Below the pieces are notes generated by a model. The model worked only from the letters and a program-made list of their open reading frames with translations, was not told the DNA's origin and ran no database searches. From Massospora cicadina (lineage: Eukaryota > Entomophthoromycota > Entomophthoromycetes > Entomophthorales > Entomophthoraceae): a DNA stretch of 64,000 nt. The translations under genes were made by a program, and so were the position numbers. The stretch is from assembly GCA_022478985.1 (NCBI GenBank), contig JAKSZP010009286.1, positions 124,001 to 188,000 of the forward strand, in the 5' to 3' direction. Position 1 is the first letter of the stretch; every line of letters starts with the position of its first letter. This document shows positions 44,769 through 56,184 of the stretch, one piece after another.

Positions 44769-46100
44769 CACATTCTAGAAGAATTGTTTTGTCCATGGTC
44801 CATTACAAGCATACTGGTAAAGCTCTCCGGGTGATTGTGGTATACGCACCACCCAACCTCCAACAAAACTGCCAATTCTAGCAAATCCTCTCAGAAGTGC
44901 AAACTGAAGATACAACAGGTATCACAGGTGGCCTATACTGTTGGATGAATGAAAGCAGGAATACGTTCCTTACCTGCAGGCATCTTTATAATATGGTTTA
45001 TAATATGATTGCATACCTGGTGGCATCAGGGATGTGCCTTATGATTGGTGAAGAGGATGATGTCCCCATTAATCTTAAGATATGTGAGTATAATACCCAC
45101 GATTAGTCATTACGCGGTTCCTGGCTGTATTATATTTTAGTCTCATCTGACCTCAGAGCGTTTACTTCAAACAGGAGATCTCTACTATTCCAGAAAGTGA
45201 CCATATGACATTCCAGGTGGCCATCGATTTAGGCAACATCCAACTGTGGCAGGAGTGGAAGATCTCTCCTTCAACATTGAGGGACTTCAACTGGCGCCAA
45301 ACTGCTGGAAGTGGTTTGATTGGGTGGTAGAGCACCCAAATCAGCAGCCTGCACATGATCCCCTCACCCAATGGATTAACATTTAGGATAAGCTCATGAA
45401 TGATAGTGCCAAGTATGATAAAACCAAGACCTATAAGCGTACAGCTTCTGCACACCAGATGAAGGAGGCTCTGGCGCGACTGAAGTATGGGCGTCAGGAC
45501 ATTAAGGCATGGTGGTGTGAGTATTGGACAACCCATAAACAGTAACAAGCGCTCCTTTGCAAACAGGACACTGAATGCTAGCAGAATGCAACCTTCCGTC
45601 ACCAAAGCCTTCTGGGAACAATAACTAAGAAGAACCTGACCAGTCTCAAATAAATCTGGACCTGGACAAGCTCCTCAGGGTAGAAAGTCCTGATGGCGTT
45701 ATTTCTAGTGATCCTGTCGCTATCAAGCATGAAGTGAAGAGGTACTATGGCGATCTCTTCCTCATGGGTGAACTTAAAATAATGGTTATGGAAACCCTTC
45801 TGGACATGGCTAAGCCAGTGCTCCAAGGGTGCTTACCAGTTGACAAGCACGAGCTGTTGGCTGAAATAAACAGAGGCGGATGTGAGCTGAGCTCTTAAAA
45901 TATGCACCAAAAGGTAAGGCATCCGCCCTTAAAACATGTGGGTTGAGATGCTGAATGCACTCTGCAAATGAGTAGCACCAGAACTGGCCCAATTGTTTAA
46001 TCATTGATTGACGCATAAGTGTCAAATCCGAGGTGGCCATGAGACTCAAAAATAGTGCTTTTGTAAAGTTAGGTCCTCAGTGGCTTCTTTGAAACTGGCA
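44769..46100 (+). pseudogene. LINE3 ORF2: endonuclease to RT linker remnant
   Basis: Resumes LINE3 after gypsy2. ALRVIVVYAPPNLQQNCQF (44822-44878) matches the central strand of LINE endonucleases ('VIVVYAP'). The rest is short pieces with stops: DVPINLKI at 45060, DFNWRQTAGSG near 45283, then ALARLKYGRQDIKAWW-like helices, typical of the EN-RT linker. Minus-strand openings of 75-147 codons here are shadows. Confidence 0.65.
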
Positions 46101-46960
46101 CCTGATTGCACTTTCAAACGCTGATTATAAGCTCCTTACATACTAATATCAAACTGCCTGATGTGTACTACCTTATGGACTATCCATACATCTCAAAATG
46201 GTTTCATCAAGGGGCGCAATATCTTGGTTAGTATAAGCTCAGTCCAAAATGTTCTGCAGGACATGCGTGGGGAGGAGAATGGCCATCTAATGTTTTTGGA
46301 CACGGAGAAGGCTTATGATTGGGTAGCATTCATTCCTATGGGCAGTAATGGATGTCTTTGGGATCCCACCCACTTTTATCACCTGATTCACATGCTGTAA
46401 ACATGCCTTATGACTAGTATTATTGTACCTGATGGTTTAATGAATCCTATTATAATTGGACAGGGTTTCCACCAAGGCGATCCATGCACCCAATTTAATT
46501 TTGCATCAAATATCATGTTAGCCATAGTGGAAGAACAGTTGAAGGGCATAAGTAACCCAGTAAGGCCCCATTTTGGATGAAAGCATTGAAGATGACACAG
46601 CGGTGGGGATCAGCTATGAGAATGACCTTCAGGGCGTCAAGCAACTCCTTACCTTATACCAACAGGATTTAAACGCAAAAGTTAATACTGACAAAACTGG
46701 AATAATATTGGGCTAGCCTCACTTCTCTCCGCCATATGGTCTCACTCCCTTGCTCCCACCCAAACATTTGGGTATTTGGTTATTCTTTTTTCTAAATCAG
46801 GACCAGCAGTGGAAGTGATGGAACAAGCAGTTCCTTCCACTATGATGTCCTAAATAGTCTATTGAGAAATTTTCGCTTGAACATAGAGGGGAAGGTGTAA
46901 GCGCTTAATGTTTTTATACTTTCAAAACTCTGGTATGTGGCCCACATTCTCCCACTGAGT
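46101..46960 (+). pseudogene. LINE3 reverse transcriptase remnant
   Basis: The open piece at 46161-46400 carries NGFIKGRNILVSISSVQNVL and HLMFLDTEKAYDWV, RT blocks 2a and A. Then GQGFHQGDPCTQFNF (about 46460), IEDDTAVGISYENDLQGVKQ (about 46585), where the usual Tyr-Ala before DD is Ile-Glu, and NVNTDKTGIILG-like (about 46684). Distinct from LINE1 and LINE2 in wording, so a different family. It lies in pieces with stops. Confidence 0.85.
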
Positions 46961-48300
46961 CACTTCTTGATAGGTAAAATCTACTTTCTCCTCTTTATTT
47001 TCCTGAGGTTTAAAGCCAGTGCAGCTCCTAACCAATTAAACATTCTGTTCAAACCCAAGCGAGAGTTGGAAATGGGTTTATTTAACTTTGAAGTTCATGA
47101 GCACTGGATCTGGGTATTTTTTTAGATGTAACAGTCACGCATGTGCTGCTCAGAGCTCATGCGGGGCATTGACTGGGCCCAAATACAAGGGCTCTCAGAC
47201 CTTATCAAGTCCCACTCTATGGGTGTGGATGTTGCTTAAACCATGGCTGCGGTCCTGGAATCACAGCCCTTATTATTAGCGCCTATGTAACTGGGCCATG
47301 CAGTTGGATGGCTGGTCAGTCGCAAAGGTGCTGTGGGAGGAAGTGCAAATACAATGGGATTCTAAAGCCCTAAGTTTTAGTTATATACGGCTACAATGTG
47401 TGATGAATGGAATCGGTTTAATAATGACTTTGCTGAAAGGGCTATCTGTATCCTGTATAGCAGCACCCCAATTGCCGTTGGAAACGGCCCAAATTTACCC
47501 CCAAAACCACTGACTTGTCCCCAAATCCTCAACGATTTGGCGGTGGAGAACCATGCACTAACTACAATCTCAAAGGGTTAGTTGTGGTTCTCAACTGCAA
47601 ATTGGTAACCTCCAACCAGCGCTTGACCACATGGCGGATTTTACCATGCAATACAAAAAGGCAAATACTGTGACCTAGGGTATCCTTATAAGGAATTCCC
47701 AGTGTGTGCCGATCCTGGAGGCAGATATTTCCAAATGCTATTTCAAGTGCATTGTGTTCAACAGGTATTGGTCTATTATAAAGTTAGTTCTATCAGGTGA
47801 GCTGCCATAGCTGGACATACATCCATCTTAAAAGATATTCTTTGTGAAGAAGCTTAAGAATCAACCGCTCAGGCTCCAGGATTTCCTTTAACATTATTAT
47901 AAATAGGTTGTACACTTGGCAATTGTGTCTAAGCAATTGAGCCATGAGAGACCCCATAACATGTTAATTTTAAGGAATAATTTGAATGTTCTCTGACAAG
48001 CTTGAGCATATCTTAAAATTTTCCCACTTTGTACCCAGATGTTTTGATGCCTAACAATTGGCTTTTACTCCAGGGTCGCTTGTCAAATGTGACGTGGCAT
48101 CATCTAGACTGAAGATTTGATGGCGTGTAAGCCGGCCGTTTCTAGAACTGTGACTAGCAATGGCGATTGCTGACCAGAAAAGGTTAGGGGTGCTACCAGC
48201 TAGTGTCATCCAATCCCAGTTTTTTGTTCCACTGGCTAAAGTCCCATTCCTCCACCCCTCTTGCCTTAAATCATTTTTTTAATTAAATTCAATAAAGGTA
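46961..48300 (+). pseudogene. LINE3 C-terminal region, decayed
   Basis: Short open pieces (46937-47125, 47396-47581) with ERAICILYSSTPIAVGNGPN and NDLAVENHALTTIS, not matched to a known domain. The LINE3 3' end is not clear. An ataaagg-type AT-rich stretch near 48275-48300 could be its tail, but no TSD partner is found. Confidence 0.4.
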
Positions 48301-48707
48301 TGAAGGTTTTTTAGAAGGGTTAACCTTGCAGGGCAATTCCTGCTTCCACTCTAGTGCAGGTTTTTCTTGATACAGTTTTGAAACCAGTACTGGCTAGAAA
48401 AATCGCAGTGTGATAATATGTTTCAAGGTCAACCTGCCTTGAATACTGTATAATAAGAACATTGGTAAGAGGGATGGCGAAATGGGAATTTCAACCAAAT
48501 TAAAAACAGCCAGGATTAAATGCCATTAATTGTTTAGCATCACAAATCAGGAATTGTGAGGTCTGTGTTTATAACTCACCAAGAAATGACTATTAAAAGG
48601 TTAGAAAATCAGTTTTTGTGCGGGGTCAACGCCTTCAAGTTTATATTAAGCCCAGAATACTTCTATAAGGAGGTAAACCGTGGGGTGATAAAAGGTATCA
48701 TATAGTT
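48301..48707. other. Unassigned flank of H1
   Basis: No gene. It is contiguous, through the H1 TSD (48692-48707), with 50662-51155, so it may be the rest of the gypsy7 3' LTR. I cannot place the outer LTR end. Confidence 0.35.
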
Positions 48708-48849
48708 CTATTAAATGAGGTAAGCCAACCAAGAGGACTGACATTACCAAACTAAAATTAAAACAAAAATTAACTTTACTAATTGAATCAAAAAAACGCC
48801 CAAATGAGCGGATTAAATGAAACACACCAACCAAACAACCAGCCAGGTG

Positions 48850-49481
48850 GGGAGCGAATACTGCTATCTCTCCATGGTGGAAGGGGAGGGGGGATCAGGG
48901 GGCTTATCTTTGGCAGCAGCTTCCTCATCCCAGAGTAGGTATGTGTTAAGGCAGATAGCAAGGGCTTTGGGGAATTGGCGACATGTGGTTTGATATCTCT
49001 TAGATGGTACTTATAAGAAATTGTCAACTTTGAAAATGGCAGTGATATATTTGGCTAAAGCTTTTTTGGCTTTAATGCAGGCGTCTGGTAGTTTAACAAA
49101 CGTGGCAGTAATGGTTCAGCTAATCTTAGCTTTCTGATTCCGTGCTACAGTTACCACGTTCTGGATAGTGTCATTGACAATTTTGTGCAATTGATTAATA
49201 TCAATCCTACTTTTTTTAGTAAGATTTACGGGGATAACAGGAGGTAGAATTCCTCCTGTGAGTATCGCCACTAATTTGGTGGCAGCTTTGCGAAGGAGAT
49301 GACAATCTGATTTGGCAGCTGCTTCTACTGCAAGCTGGTGGTTGCTGTAGAATGATTCAGCATTTGGCTGTGGGGCATATAAACAAGGGGGGAATTCTTC
49401 ATCCCATTCTACACTAAAGAACTGGTTGACTTGCAGAGATGGCTCTTCAATGTAATTACCTGATTTTTTAATTTCATCCAA
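48850..49481 (-). pseudogene. H1 C-terminal domain, unrecognised
   Basis: 121 open codons (49116-49481) followed after a stop by more coding-like sequence to about 48850. It contains FYSNHQLAVEAAAKSDCHLL, RKAATKLVAILTGGILPPVI and INQLHKIVNDTIQNVVTVAR, an alanine/leucine-rich helical pattern. The end reads PPWRDSSIRSPPGWL. H2 (56185-56460 and 61892-62170) and H3 (52860-53400) preserve both blocks. No RT, endonuclease or protease motif. The function is unknown. Confidence 0.6.
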
Positions 49482-49559
49482 TAACTCCCATGGGTTCTGG
49501 TTGAATTGAATTGGGGAATTGGCTTATGGTTGAGGATTGGTTGATTCTTTGGAGGATGC

Positions 49560-50583
49560 ACGGGATCAAACTAGGGCCCCATCCTGTGCTTGATTGGGTG
49601 GAGCTTTTGTGGCACTTGGGCGAGGAGGAGGCTGATTGGTGGCTGCAGGTGCAGCTGCAGCAACAGGCTTTGGGGGAGGGGGAGGTAGGATCGTACCCCA
49701 TGCCAGAACTGGTGCAGGGTGGGTGGTAGATTGGGGGTCAGCGGGCGAAAAATCCAATCCGTTGGAAGTAACTATGGAGGAGTACTTGCATTTTGAGTGG
49801 TCCAACTCAAAACAGGATGGGCAGATCGTCTGTAAACCCTCGACGTGGGCCCAAAATGGATGGTCAGGGGCAGGTGGAATGATGAAGTGAGGGGGAATCA
49901 AAGCAGCAATTTTACTAAATTCAGGGCTGATTGTGGCATATGCCCGAGGCCAGCGAGGCGTGTGGCCCCATTTGGGACCACAAATTGCAAGATGGGGTTG
50001 GAGCCATAGGCTGCTAAACTGTCCATCAGCTCCTGGTGGAGCACCACAGGGGGGAGGTGGGTGGGCAAACCATAAACTGGACCATCAAAGTGGTGTCTTC
50101 TGGGAGCCAAGTCTGAATTGTGGGAAGAGGGGTATTCTGGAATACCAGGGCACAGTTGCCGCAATGGCGGCGTTGGCTTCACAGGTGAAGCCAAGGTCAA
50201 AATACCCCTTTATATGGGCGGAAATCAGTAAAACTGGTGGGAATTATCACCACCTGTGTCATTTCAATAATGGCTTGGTCATGGTATGGGAAGAGTTTCT
50301 ATAGTTGACCCTTAAGCTGTAGCACATGTTGCTCTGGGGGAGCACCATAGGCAGCGAAGTACTACTTGGATATGAGCAAGGTGGGCATCGAGATCCTTGG
50401 GAAGCACAAATCATCCCAGGGGTTTGGTATGACTGTGCGAGCCAGTCTGAGCACGTTTTCCTGCCAGACAGAAAATGGTGAGGGGTTTTTGCCGCTGCCC
50501 CATACTGGAGCAGCCATCAGAGAATCCGAGGGCATTGGAGTGAAACTACAGCGGGTGATTGAAATTACTTTCTTGTTTTCCAT
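49560..50583 (-). pseudogene. H1 ORF1-like frame with zinc knuckle
   Basis: Minus strand from an ATG at 50583. An N-terminal basic part (frames shift near 50360) is followed by FRPYKGYFDLGFTCEANAAI (about 50213-50154), resembling the RGWLDLGF/CSWIDIGF segment of the LINE ORF1s. Next come Pro-rich linkers and a knuckle-like CPSCFELDHSKC at 49788-49823 (CX2CX4HX2C; the last spacing is two residues shorter than usual). A Pro/Ala-rich linker follows (PPPPPKPVAAAAPAATNQPP). H2 carries the same order of parts. Confidence 0.7.
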
Positions 50584-50677
50584 ATAAGTTGCTCATAAAG
50601 TTACACCGATTGTAAAGAGGTTTTAATAGCAATCACACTTGTTTAACAGAGTATAAACGCTAAGGTATCATACATTT

Positions 50678-51155
50678 AGACAAGATACTATTAGTGTTAT
50701 TACAATAAGGAAGACAACCAACAGAGAGATTGGTCAAACAAAAATTGCTATTAAGGAATTTGGGGAACTATACAAATTTAAGCCAAATAAATGAAAAACT
50801 ACCATCAAAGGTAGTCCATACCATGAGCAGGTAGAAACCTGAGACTTAAAATTGAGATGAATATTACCTGTATTATTAATATGCTATCTTAGAAACAAAC
50901 AAACGATCATTACTGATAAAATGTAATGAACTATCCCCATCTACAACATATAGTGTGATTCTTTATGACATTGATGTAATGGCGCAAACCTCTTCACGTG
51001 ACTTCTTAGAACCAACCTGGGCCTGCCAGGTCTGCACCTAGCGTAGATCTAAGGTATAAAAGAGATCAGCAAGGGCAGCCAACTAGTTCCTTTGGCTTTT
51101 TCACGTCCTCCCTGTTTCTTCAATTTACTCCACAATCAGGTCATGAGTCGTGACA
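50678..51155 (-). repeat. Gypsy7 3' LTR, part next to the purine tract
   Basis: On the minus strand the gypsy7 coding ends in a purine tract CCAGAGGGTAA (51156-51166) followed by TGTCACGACTC, the LTR start at 51155. A TATA-like TTTTATACC lies near 51055. The far end of the LTR is uncertain because H1 is inserted close by and no 5' partner is in the window. Confidence 0.6.
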
Positions 51156-51289
51156 TTACCCTCTGGATTTTGAGGAACCTTCCTCCTCCAATGAACTCAG
51201 CAAGAAAAAGTTTTATAAGCCAGATGTAACTTCATGGCAACAATGGTTGGATTATTCTTAGGACCAGAAGCCACAGGGAACTTCCTATG

Positions 51290-51430
51290 GAATGCGTTAA
51301 TCAAGTCTTAGGCATGGCTGAAATTGTGAGCTGGAACACAGCTTTTTTCTGCGCATCAAACCCCTTTCTATGTATCAGGTATTCCAGATTTTTATCTAAA
51401 CGCCTAGAGGCCACAATACTCTCAACTTCT
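51290..51430 (-). pseudogene. Gypsy7 chromodomain
   Basis: VESIVASRRLDKNLEYLIHR and KGFDAQKKAVFQL on the minus strand match the gypsy4 chromodomain. The usual Trp after YLV is replaced, so the aromatic cage is damaged. Confidence 0.75.
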
Positions 51431-51599
51431 CACCCTGGTTACCCATTCATAAAGTATAACTCTGGGTTTACTAGAAGGGGTCCCTCAAATTGGTCAATTT
51501 ACTCTCATGGAATGTAGAAAAGATGGGAACTTTGATGGCAAATCCTCCTAGTAAGAAGCATGACCAACCTTTTTTAAATATGTGATAAGGACCTATTCT

Positions 51600-52440
51600 C
51601 TTTGGCCTCAGTTCCCTTCATTTTTTATGGGGCTATTCCTGGAATCAAGAATCGCCAGAACTCCTCCTTACACTCTGGCTCAAACCTTCTCTTACCATCA
51701 GCTTTCTCCTTATAAGTCTTCATAGATGCTTCCAAATTGGTATTTACCTCTTGATTTTCGAAAGGAACTTAAAAAGCCCACCTCATCTTTTACCTTAAAT
51801 CCACACCTGGGTTCCAGGTTAAATATGGATTATAACCATAATTGGCAAAGAAAGGAGAACACCCAATAGATAGATGTTGGGCGTTGTTATAGCTAAATTC
51901 TTCTAAAAGCAGGTGGGAAGCCCAATCTGAGTAGTCAGAAGCTTTGTAGCACCTTAAGAACAGTCTAAGGCATTAGTTCAATCATTTTGTTGCTCATCAA
52001 ATTGAGCATGAAAGGCACTTGAATTGCAAGGGCTTATCTGGTTAGTCTTTCACAACTCTTCCAAAAATAGAGATATGAACTTGGGTCCACAGTCACTAAT
52101 AATCTCCTGGGGAACCCCAAGAGCTGAGAAAGCGTGGGAACAAAATGTTTAGCCATCTGGGCCGCCGTAATTGTGGTATGACATGGGATGAAGTGGCTGA
52201 ACTTGTTGAAAAGTTCCAAAACCACATTAATAGCATCATGTCCCTTAGATAAGTGTAACTCCACAATAACATCCATGATAGGGAAGTCCAGGACCCTTAT
52301 GCTTTCTGGACAGGTACCAATAAGCATTAGGGGCTGACGATCTGGTTTCATCCTGTTGCAAACAAGGCACTCCTTTCCATAATGTGAAACCTATGCAGAA
52401 ATTCCTTCCAGTTGTATGTACAGCATTTAGGCTCTATGTT
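51600..52440 (-). pseudogene. Gypsy7 integrase remnant
   Basis: The minus-strand open piece 52034-52351 begins KPDRQPLMLIGTCPE and continues with GLPYHGCYCGVTLI-like sequence (frame shift) and NKFSHFIPCHTTITAAQMAK, nearly the same wording as gypsy4. Further left, pieces such as the DSWASHL-like block continue to about 51600. Catalytic residues are damaged: the second block reads TVDPSSYLYF instead of SDRGPQF. Confidence 0.8.
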
Positions 52441-52472
52441 TTCGCCTTCCCAGAATAGTTATGGTTGTTCCG

Positions 52473-52723
52473 TCATGACGCTCCTTGATTATCTCCTGGC
52501 AAAGAGGTCCAGCGGGAACCCATATGTGTCTCTGGAACCATACCATATCGATTCTTAAATGTTATCCCTTCATAAAGTCTTCCTGGTTCAAGTTTCCCTT
52601 CATAAAAATTGTTATGTATTCTAAAGACAAAGACTGACAAAAAGACATGTATGAACGTAATATACTCTTCCAGGTTCTCCAAGGAAGTGAGACCAGCAGC
52701 AGCAAGGTTTATAGGTTGCTTAT
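52473..52723 (-). pseudogene. Gypsy7 RNase H-integrase linker
   Basis: SNKQPINLAAAGLTSLENLE, then FYEGKLEPGRLYEG and MVPETHM, the 'Y..G...VP' entry to integrase. It joins across H3 to KIMS at 53730, which restores one reading frame. Confidence 0.75.
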
Positions 52724-52733
52724 TTGACATAAT

Positions 52734-53719
52734 AGTATATTTTTTGATATACGCTGATCAGGGGATGGACATTACCAATAGTCAATGAGCAAAAGAACCA
52801 AACAAATGAATGAACAGAACAAAAAATAAAGCAAAATTTCCAACCAGATGGGGAGCGGAATACCACTAACCCAACATGACAGAGGTTGAAGAGGGGTTGG
52901 GCGTCTCTTCTACAGGAATATTGTTCATGACAGAATCATTATGGTTGTAGAAGCGGACAAAAGCAGAGACAGGGCGTTGAGGCATCAGCATGGTGGGGGT
53001 GAATGGCTGTGAAAAATGGGTTTTTTCTTTAAGATCAGCTTGGAAAACAGCTTCAACTAATTCTGCTAGATTGTGTTCAGCTTGTAGGTGGGTATCGGGG
53101 ATTTAGTCAACTTGGTTATGTTCTGCTGTGTGATTTTAGCAGATGGGTCAAAATCTGCTAGTTTCACAACATGCATGACATCATTTTTGGAATCATAAAA
53201 CAATTTGGTCATTTTTCCCTGTGCTACTTCAGGGAAATCAGGGGGAAGATGAGTGTGGTCAGCCTTTTATAAAATTGAGCCATAGATTAGGCCACTGCTT
53301 TGCGGAGGACTGAGCAATGGGGTGAGGCCACCACTGGTAAGGCGAGCTGGTAGTCACTTTCTGTAGGGGACGGCATTGGATTTAGGAGTGAATCTTTTGG
53401 GGGATAGGGTTTTGTCAAAATCAGAATTGTAAAATTTGGCTATTTATAATCCATCATGTTGAGGGGTTCACTGGGTTTCTTATTCGTGATAAAATTATCT
53501 GATTCGTCAACCTTAGCCCATAGGTCCCAAGGATTCTAGTCACAAGAATAGTGGATGTAGAATTGTGGTGGGTAGTAGTTAAATGGGTTTCTTGGGCGAA
53601 AATGGTGGTCTAAGCCTGACTCTGATTGGCAGAGTTGAATTTGGGTGGTTTAATGTGGGTGGACGATTTGGTGGGGGCTGATTTATCATTCTGGCCCATT
53701 GAGTAAGAATGTTGGGTAA
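52734..53719 (-). mobile_element. H3, 5'-truncated ORF1-only retroposon
   Basis: 986 bp between copies of ttgacataat (52724-52733 and 53720-53729), extendable to 12 of 14. Minus orientation, with the LINE tail block at 52755-52776. It keeps the C-terminal domain of the H family (SDYQLALPVVASPHCSVLRK against the H1 block) and ends RSPSGWKF-like. The zinc-knuckle half is missing, as expected from 5' truncation. Gypsy7 reads straight through once it is removed. Confidence 0.8.
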
Positions 53720-53729
53720 TTGACATAAT

Positions 53730-54330
53730 CTTAAAATGAAGAATTACCAATTGCATGTTAGGGAGCTCCACATCTTTGGGGTCAGTATCCAATATTGCAT
53801 TTTGACTTATGGCATCGCCAACCCATTCTCCTTGCCTTTTGTAAACTCATAAGAAAACACAAATTTTGCAAGGTTCTCATACCACTGAGCTTGGCGTGGA
53901 GTCAGGACATGATGGGCGTGGTATAAAAACAATGCGCAATGATCTATATGAACATATAATGCTGTGAAGAGCTATGTAAATGATGGCGCTAATAAGGTAA
54001 TGATCTCACTACTACCAGTAATATCTTAAATAGAATGTATAGTTTAACTCTAATAGTAACTTTTTTCAGGAGAAATATTTGATGGATGTTACACTGCATC
54101 TTTGTACACTTGCAATAGAGCTGCAGCAATAGTTAAATTGGAGATATCACTGAACCCTATAAGCTACTTGCTTGAGTCCACACGGTGAAGTACAGGGGTA
54201 GAAAGCAGCGTTCACTTCACAGCTTTAAATGCATCTTTCAAAGTGGATGACCACTGAAGGGATTTAGCACCACTGATCTTATACAATGGTGTATCAACCT
54301 CTGACAAACTAGGTGTAAACTTATTAAGAT
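53730..54330 (-). pseudogene. Gypsy7 RNase H remnant
   Basis: On the minus strand: LKDAFKAVK near 54245, PVLHRVDSSK near 54195, then HCALFLYHAHHVLTPRQAQW, YENLAKFVF and KGKENGLADAISQNAILDTD, the typical end of gypsy RNase H. Several stops lie in the first half. Confidence 0.85.
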
Positions 54331-55020
54331 AGTGTATGTTCCAAAAAAACTACATAAAAACTTTTACTGAGGTAGGCGTGAGCCAATTGTAAATAGCTTT
54401 CTCCTTGTCTGGAATTATCATATGACCCTGGTTAAACACAATTTTACCAGGGAAGGTGACCTAGACTTAATAATTCACATTTTCTGAGCTTCAGCATCAG
54501 CCTAGCCGCTCCTAAATGCTCTATTACTTGCTGCAAATGAACCTCATGAGATGCTTGATCAGGGTAAATAACAGTATGTCTTACATTAGGTTACAGCGCA
54601 TACACCCAACTCTTTCAATGCTGCATCAATATGACGTTAAAAAGGTGCATTTTTTAGCCCAAAAGGCATAACTGGAAATGGAAAATCCCCTTTTTGGTAA
54701 AAGAATACAGTGAGCCATTCCTGAACCTTTCTGATGCAAATCTGGTTAAAAGCGTTCAAACAATCCAATTTGGAGAAAACTTTAGCTTTATATACAAAAA
54801 ATTTGTGCCTCCACCAAAATAGGATGTAGATCAGGTATGGTGACATTATTCAGGATATTATAATCTACATAAGGTTGTAGATTACCATCTGCTTTTTCCA
54901 CAACAATAAGTTGTGACCATACAGGAGAGCTATGCTGAAATATAATCACTTTTATAGCTTCTCTATAATCCAAACATCTAAAGCTGCCTCTTATCATAAA
55001 GTCAAAGGGTATATTGGAGA
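54331..55020 (-). pseudogene. Gypsy7 reverse transcriptase remnant
   Basis: Minus strand: QLIVVEKADGNLQPYVDYN (about 54915-54860), then KVFSKLDCLNAFNQICIRKV and FPFPVMPFGLKNAPF (54640-54780). The YxDD box downstream is unreadable (stop in VCAVT*CKTYC), so the active site is lost. Confidence 0.88.
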
Positions 55021-55266
55021 ATAAATGTGAACAAGGTCAACTGTGAGTTTAAAATCTCAGTCAAATTTGGAATGATCTAGTAAGACACTTTACAAGCCAC
55101 ATCAAATAACTATCTATCCCTTCCAGATAAGAAGACAAGGCACTTCTGAAGTTGGCTTCAGCAGTGTTGCATGACTGAGTTTGTTACATTTTTCCATTGA
55201 AAATTTTCTTTGATGGATGACTTCAGACAAGAGGATCACAAATACTGCCCACTCTATGAGAACAAC
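55021..55266 (-). pseudogene. Gypsy7 protease-RT spacer, right-hand cut at NA2
   Basis: Reads LSHATLLKPTSEVPC and DFKLTVDLVHIYSPIYPLT. Gypsy4 has LAPLLKPSVEVP and EFKLTVDLVHISLPIT at the same place (33827-33990). The continuation is at 63526-63690. Confidence 0.75.
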
Positions 55267-56085
55267 TTTCAAATTTTTAAGGTTGACTAAAAATTAACCC
55301 AGTTAAAAACCATTAATTTGGGCAATTATTATTAAAATAAACCTGGCAATTATTCCTTAATAACCGTGCTCCAAGCTGACATAATCAAAAAATTGTCCTA
55401 AGATTGATACTTGAAATTCACTCTGAAAATCCCATGGTCTTATAACAACTATAAGATTGCCATCATAATATCACAATCAGGTTTCTTTCCTATTGTAAAT
55501 TTGTATGTCATTTCTCAAAATTGGCACAATAGCACTTGCACATGGACAGCCCAGATGGGAATTATAATTGCTATTAAAATTCCTGATGTCATCCAAATTA
55601 GGGGTACATCATTTACCTTAAATAGATGCCAAATTTCTCAGAAGTCATATTAAGTCAGCTGTATGACAAAAATTAAATTAGGCTGACATGACAATATTGC
55701 ACATTTGAGTTGCAATTTTAGCACTTGGAAACCTTCATAATTTTGAAAGTATTTTGCCACCAATACTCTTAGTAAATGGTCATGGTTGTATCAGTTCTTG
55801 GGCCAAACTGAGGTGAAAAAATAGCTTTTTTAGCACTAGGTGGTCCCAACTTAAAGGGAGGATACACTGATCTCTGAGGTAAAAATAATATCAGAAGAAA
55901 GTTACTTGCTCAAAGTATGGCCAGTAGATGCCCTAGAGGCATGGATACCAGCGCCTGACCAAGTAAAATATTACCAAATACTATATTTTAAATATAAGAT
56001 ATTTTCTTAATTTTATTTTGTTTTATCAAAGTTTTCCTATCAAGAGTGTCAACAAGCTTTTAGGACAGAAATCATCAGCTTGTAT

Positions 56086-56101
56086 TGTTGCCTGCGTTTG
56101 T
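56086..56101. other. H2 target-site duplication, left copy
   Basis: tgttgcctgcgtttgt, repeated exactly at 63307-63322. Confidence 0.95.
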
Positions 56102-56184
56102 TTTTTTCTTTAATTGAGGTAAGCCAACCAGGGGACAGACATTACCAAACTAGAACTAAAAATATAATAAACTAAAATATTGAT

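Larger units (their letters stand above)
48708..50661 (-). mobile_element. H1, ORF1-only LINE-like retroposon
   Basis: 1954 bp between two copies of aaggtatcata..., 14 of 16 bases matching (48692-48707 and 50662-50677). Minus orientation. Its 5' end resembles the LINE2 5' end and its 3' end carries the LINE tail block (48727-48748). It encodes an ORF1-like zinc-knuckle frame and a second domain, but nothing like endonuclease or RT. Copies H2 and H3 share this structure. Confidence 0.85.

Noticed and set aside
45162..46049. Minus-strand openings of 147, 75 and 79 codons
   Set aside because: They are antisense to the LINE3 ORF2 remnant, which has recognisable endonuclease and RT motifs on the plus strand.
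49511..50587. Plus-strand openings of 72-123 codons over H1
   Set aside because: Antisense to the H1 frame. The minus-strand reading has the knuckle-like motif and matches H2, whereas the plus-strand readings are Gly/Trp/Gln-rich mirrors.
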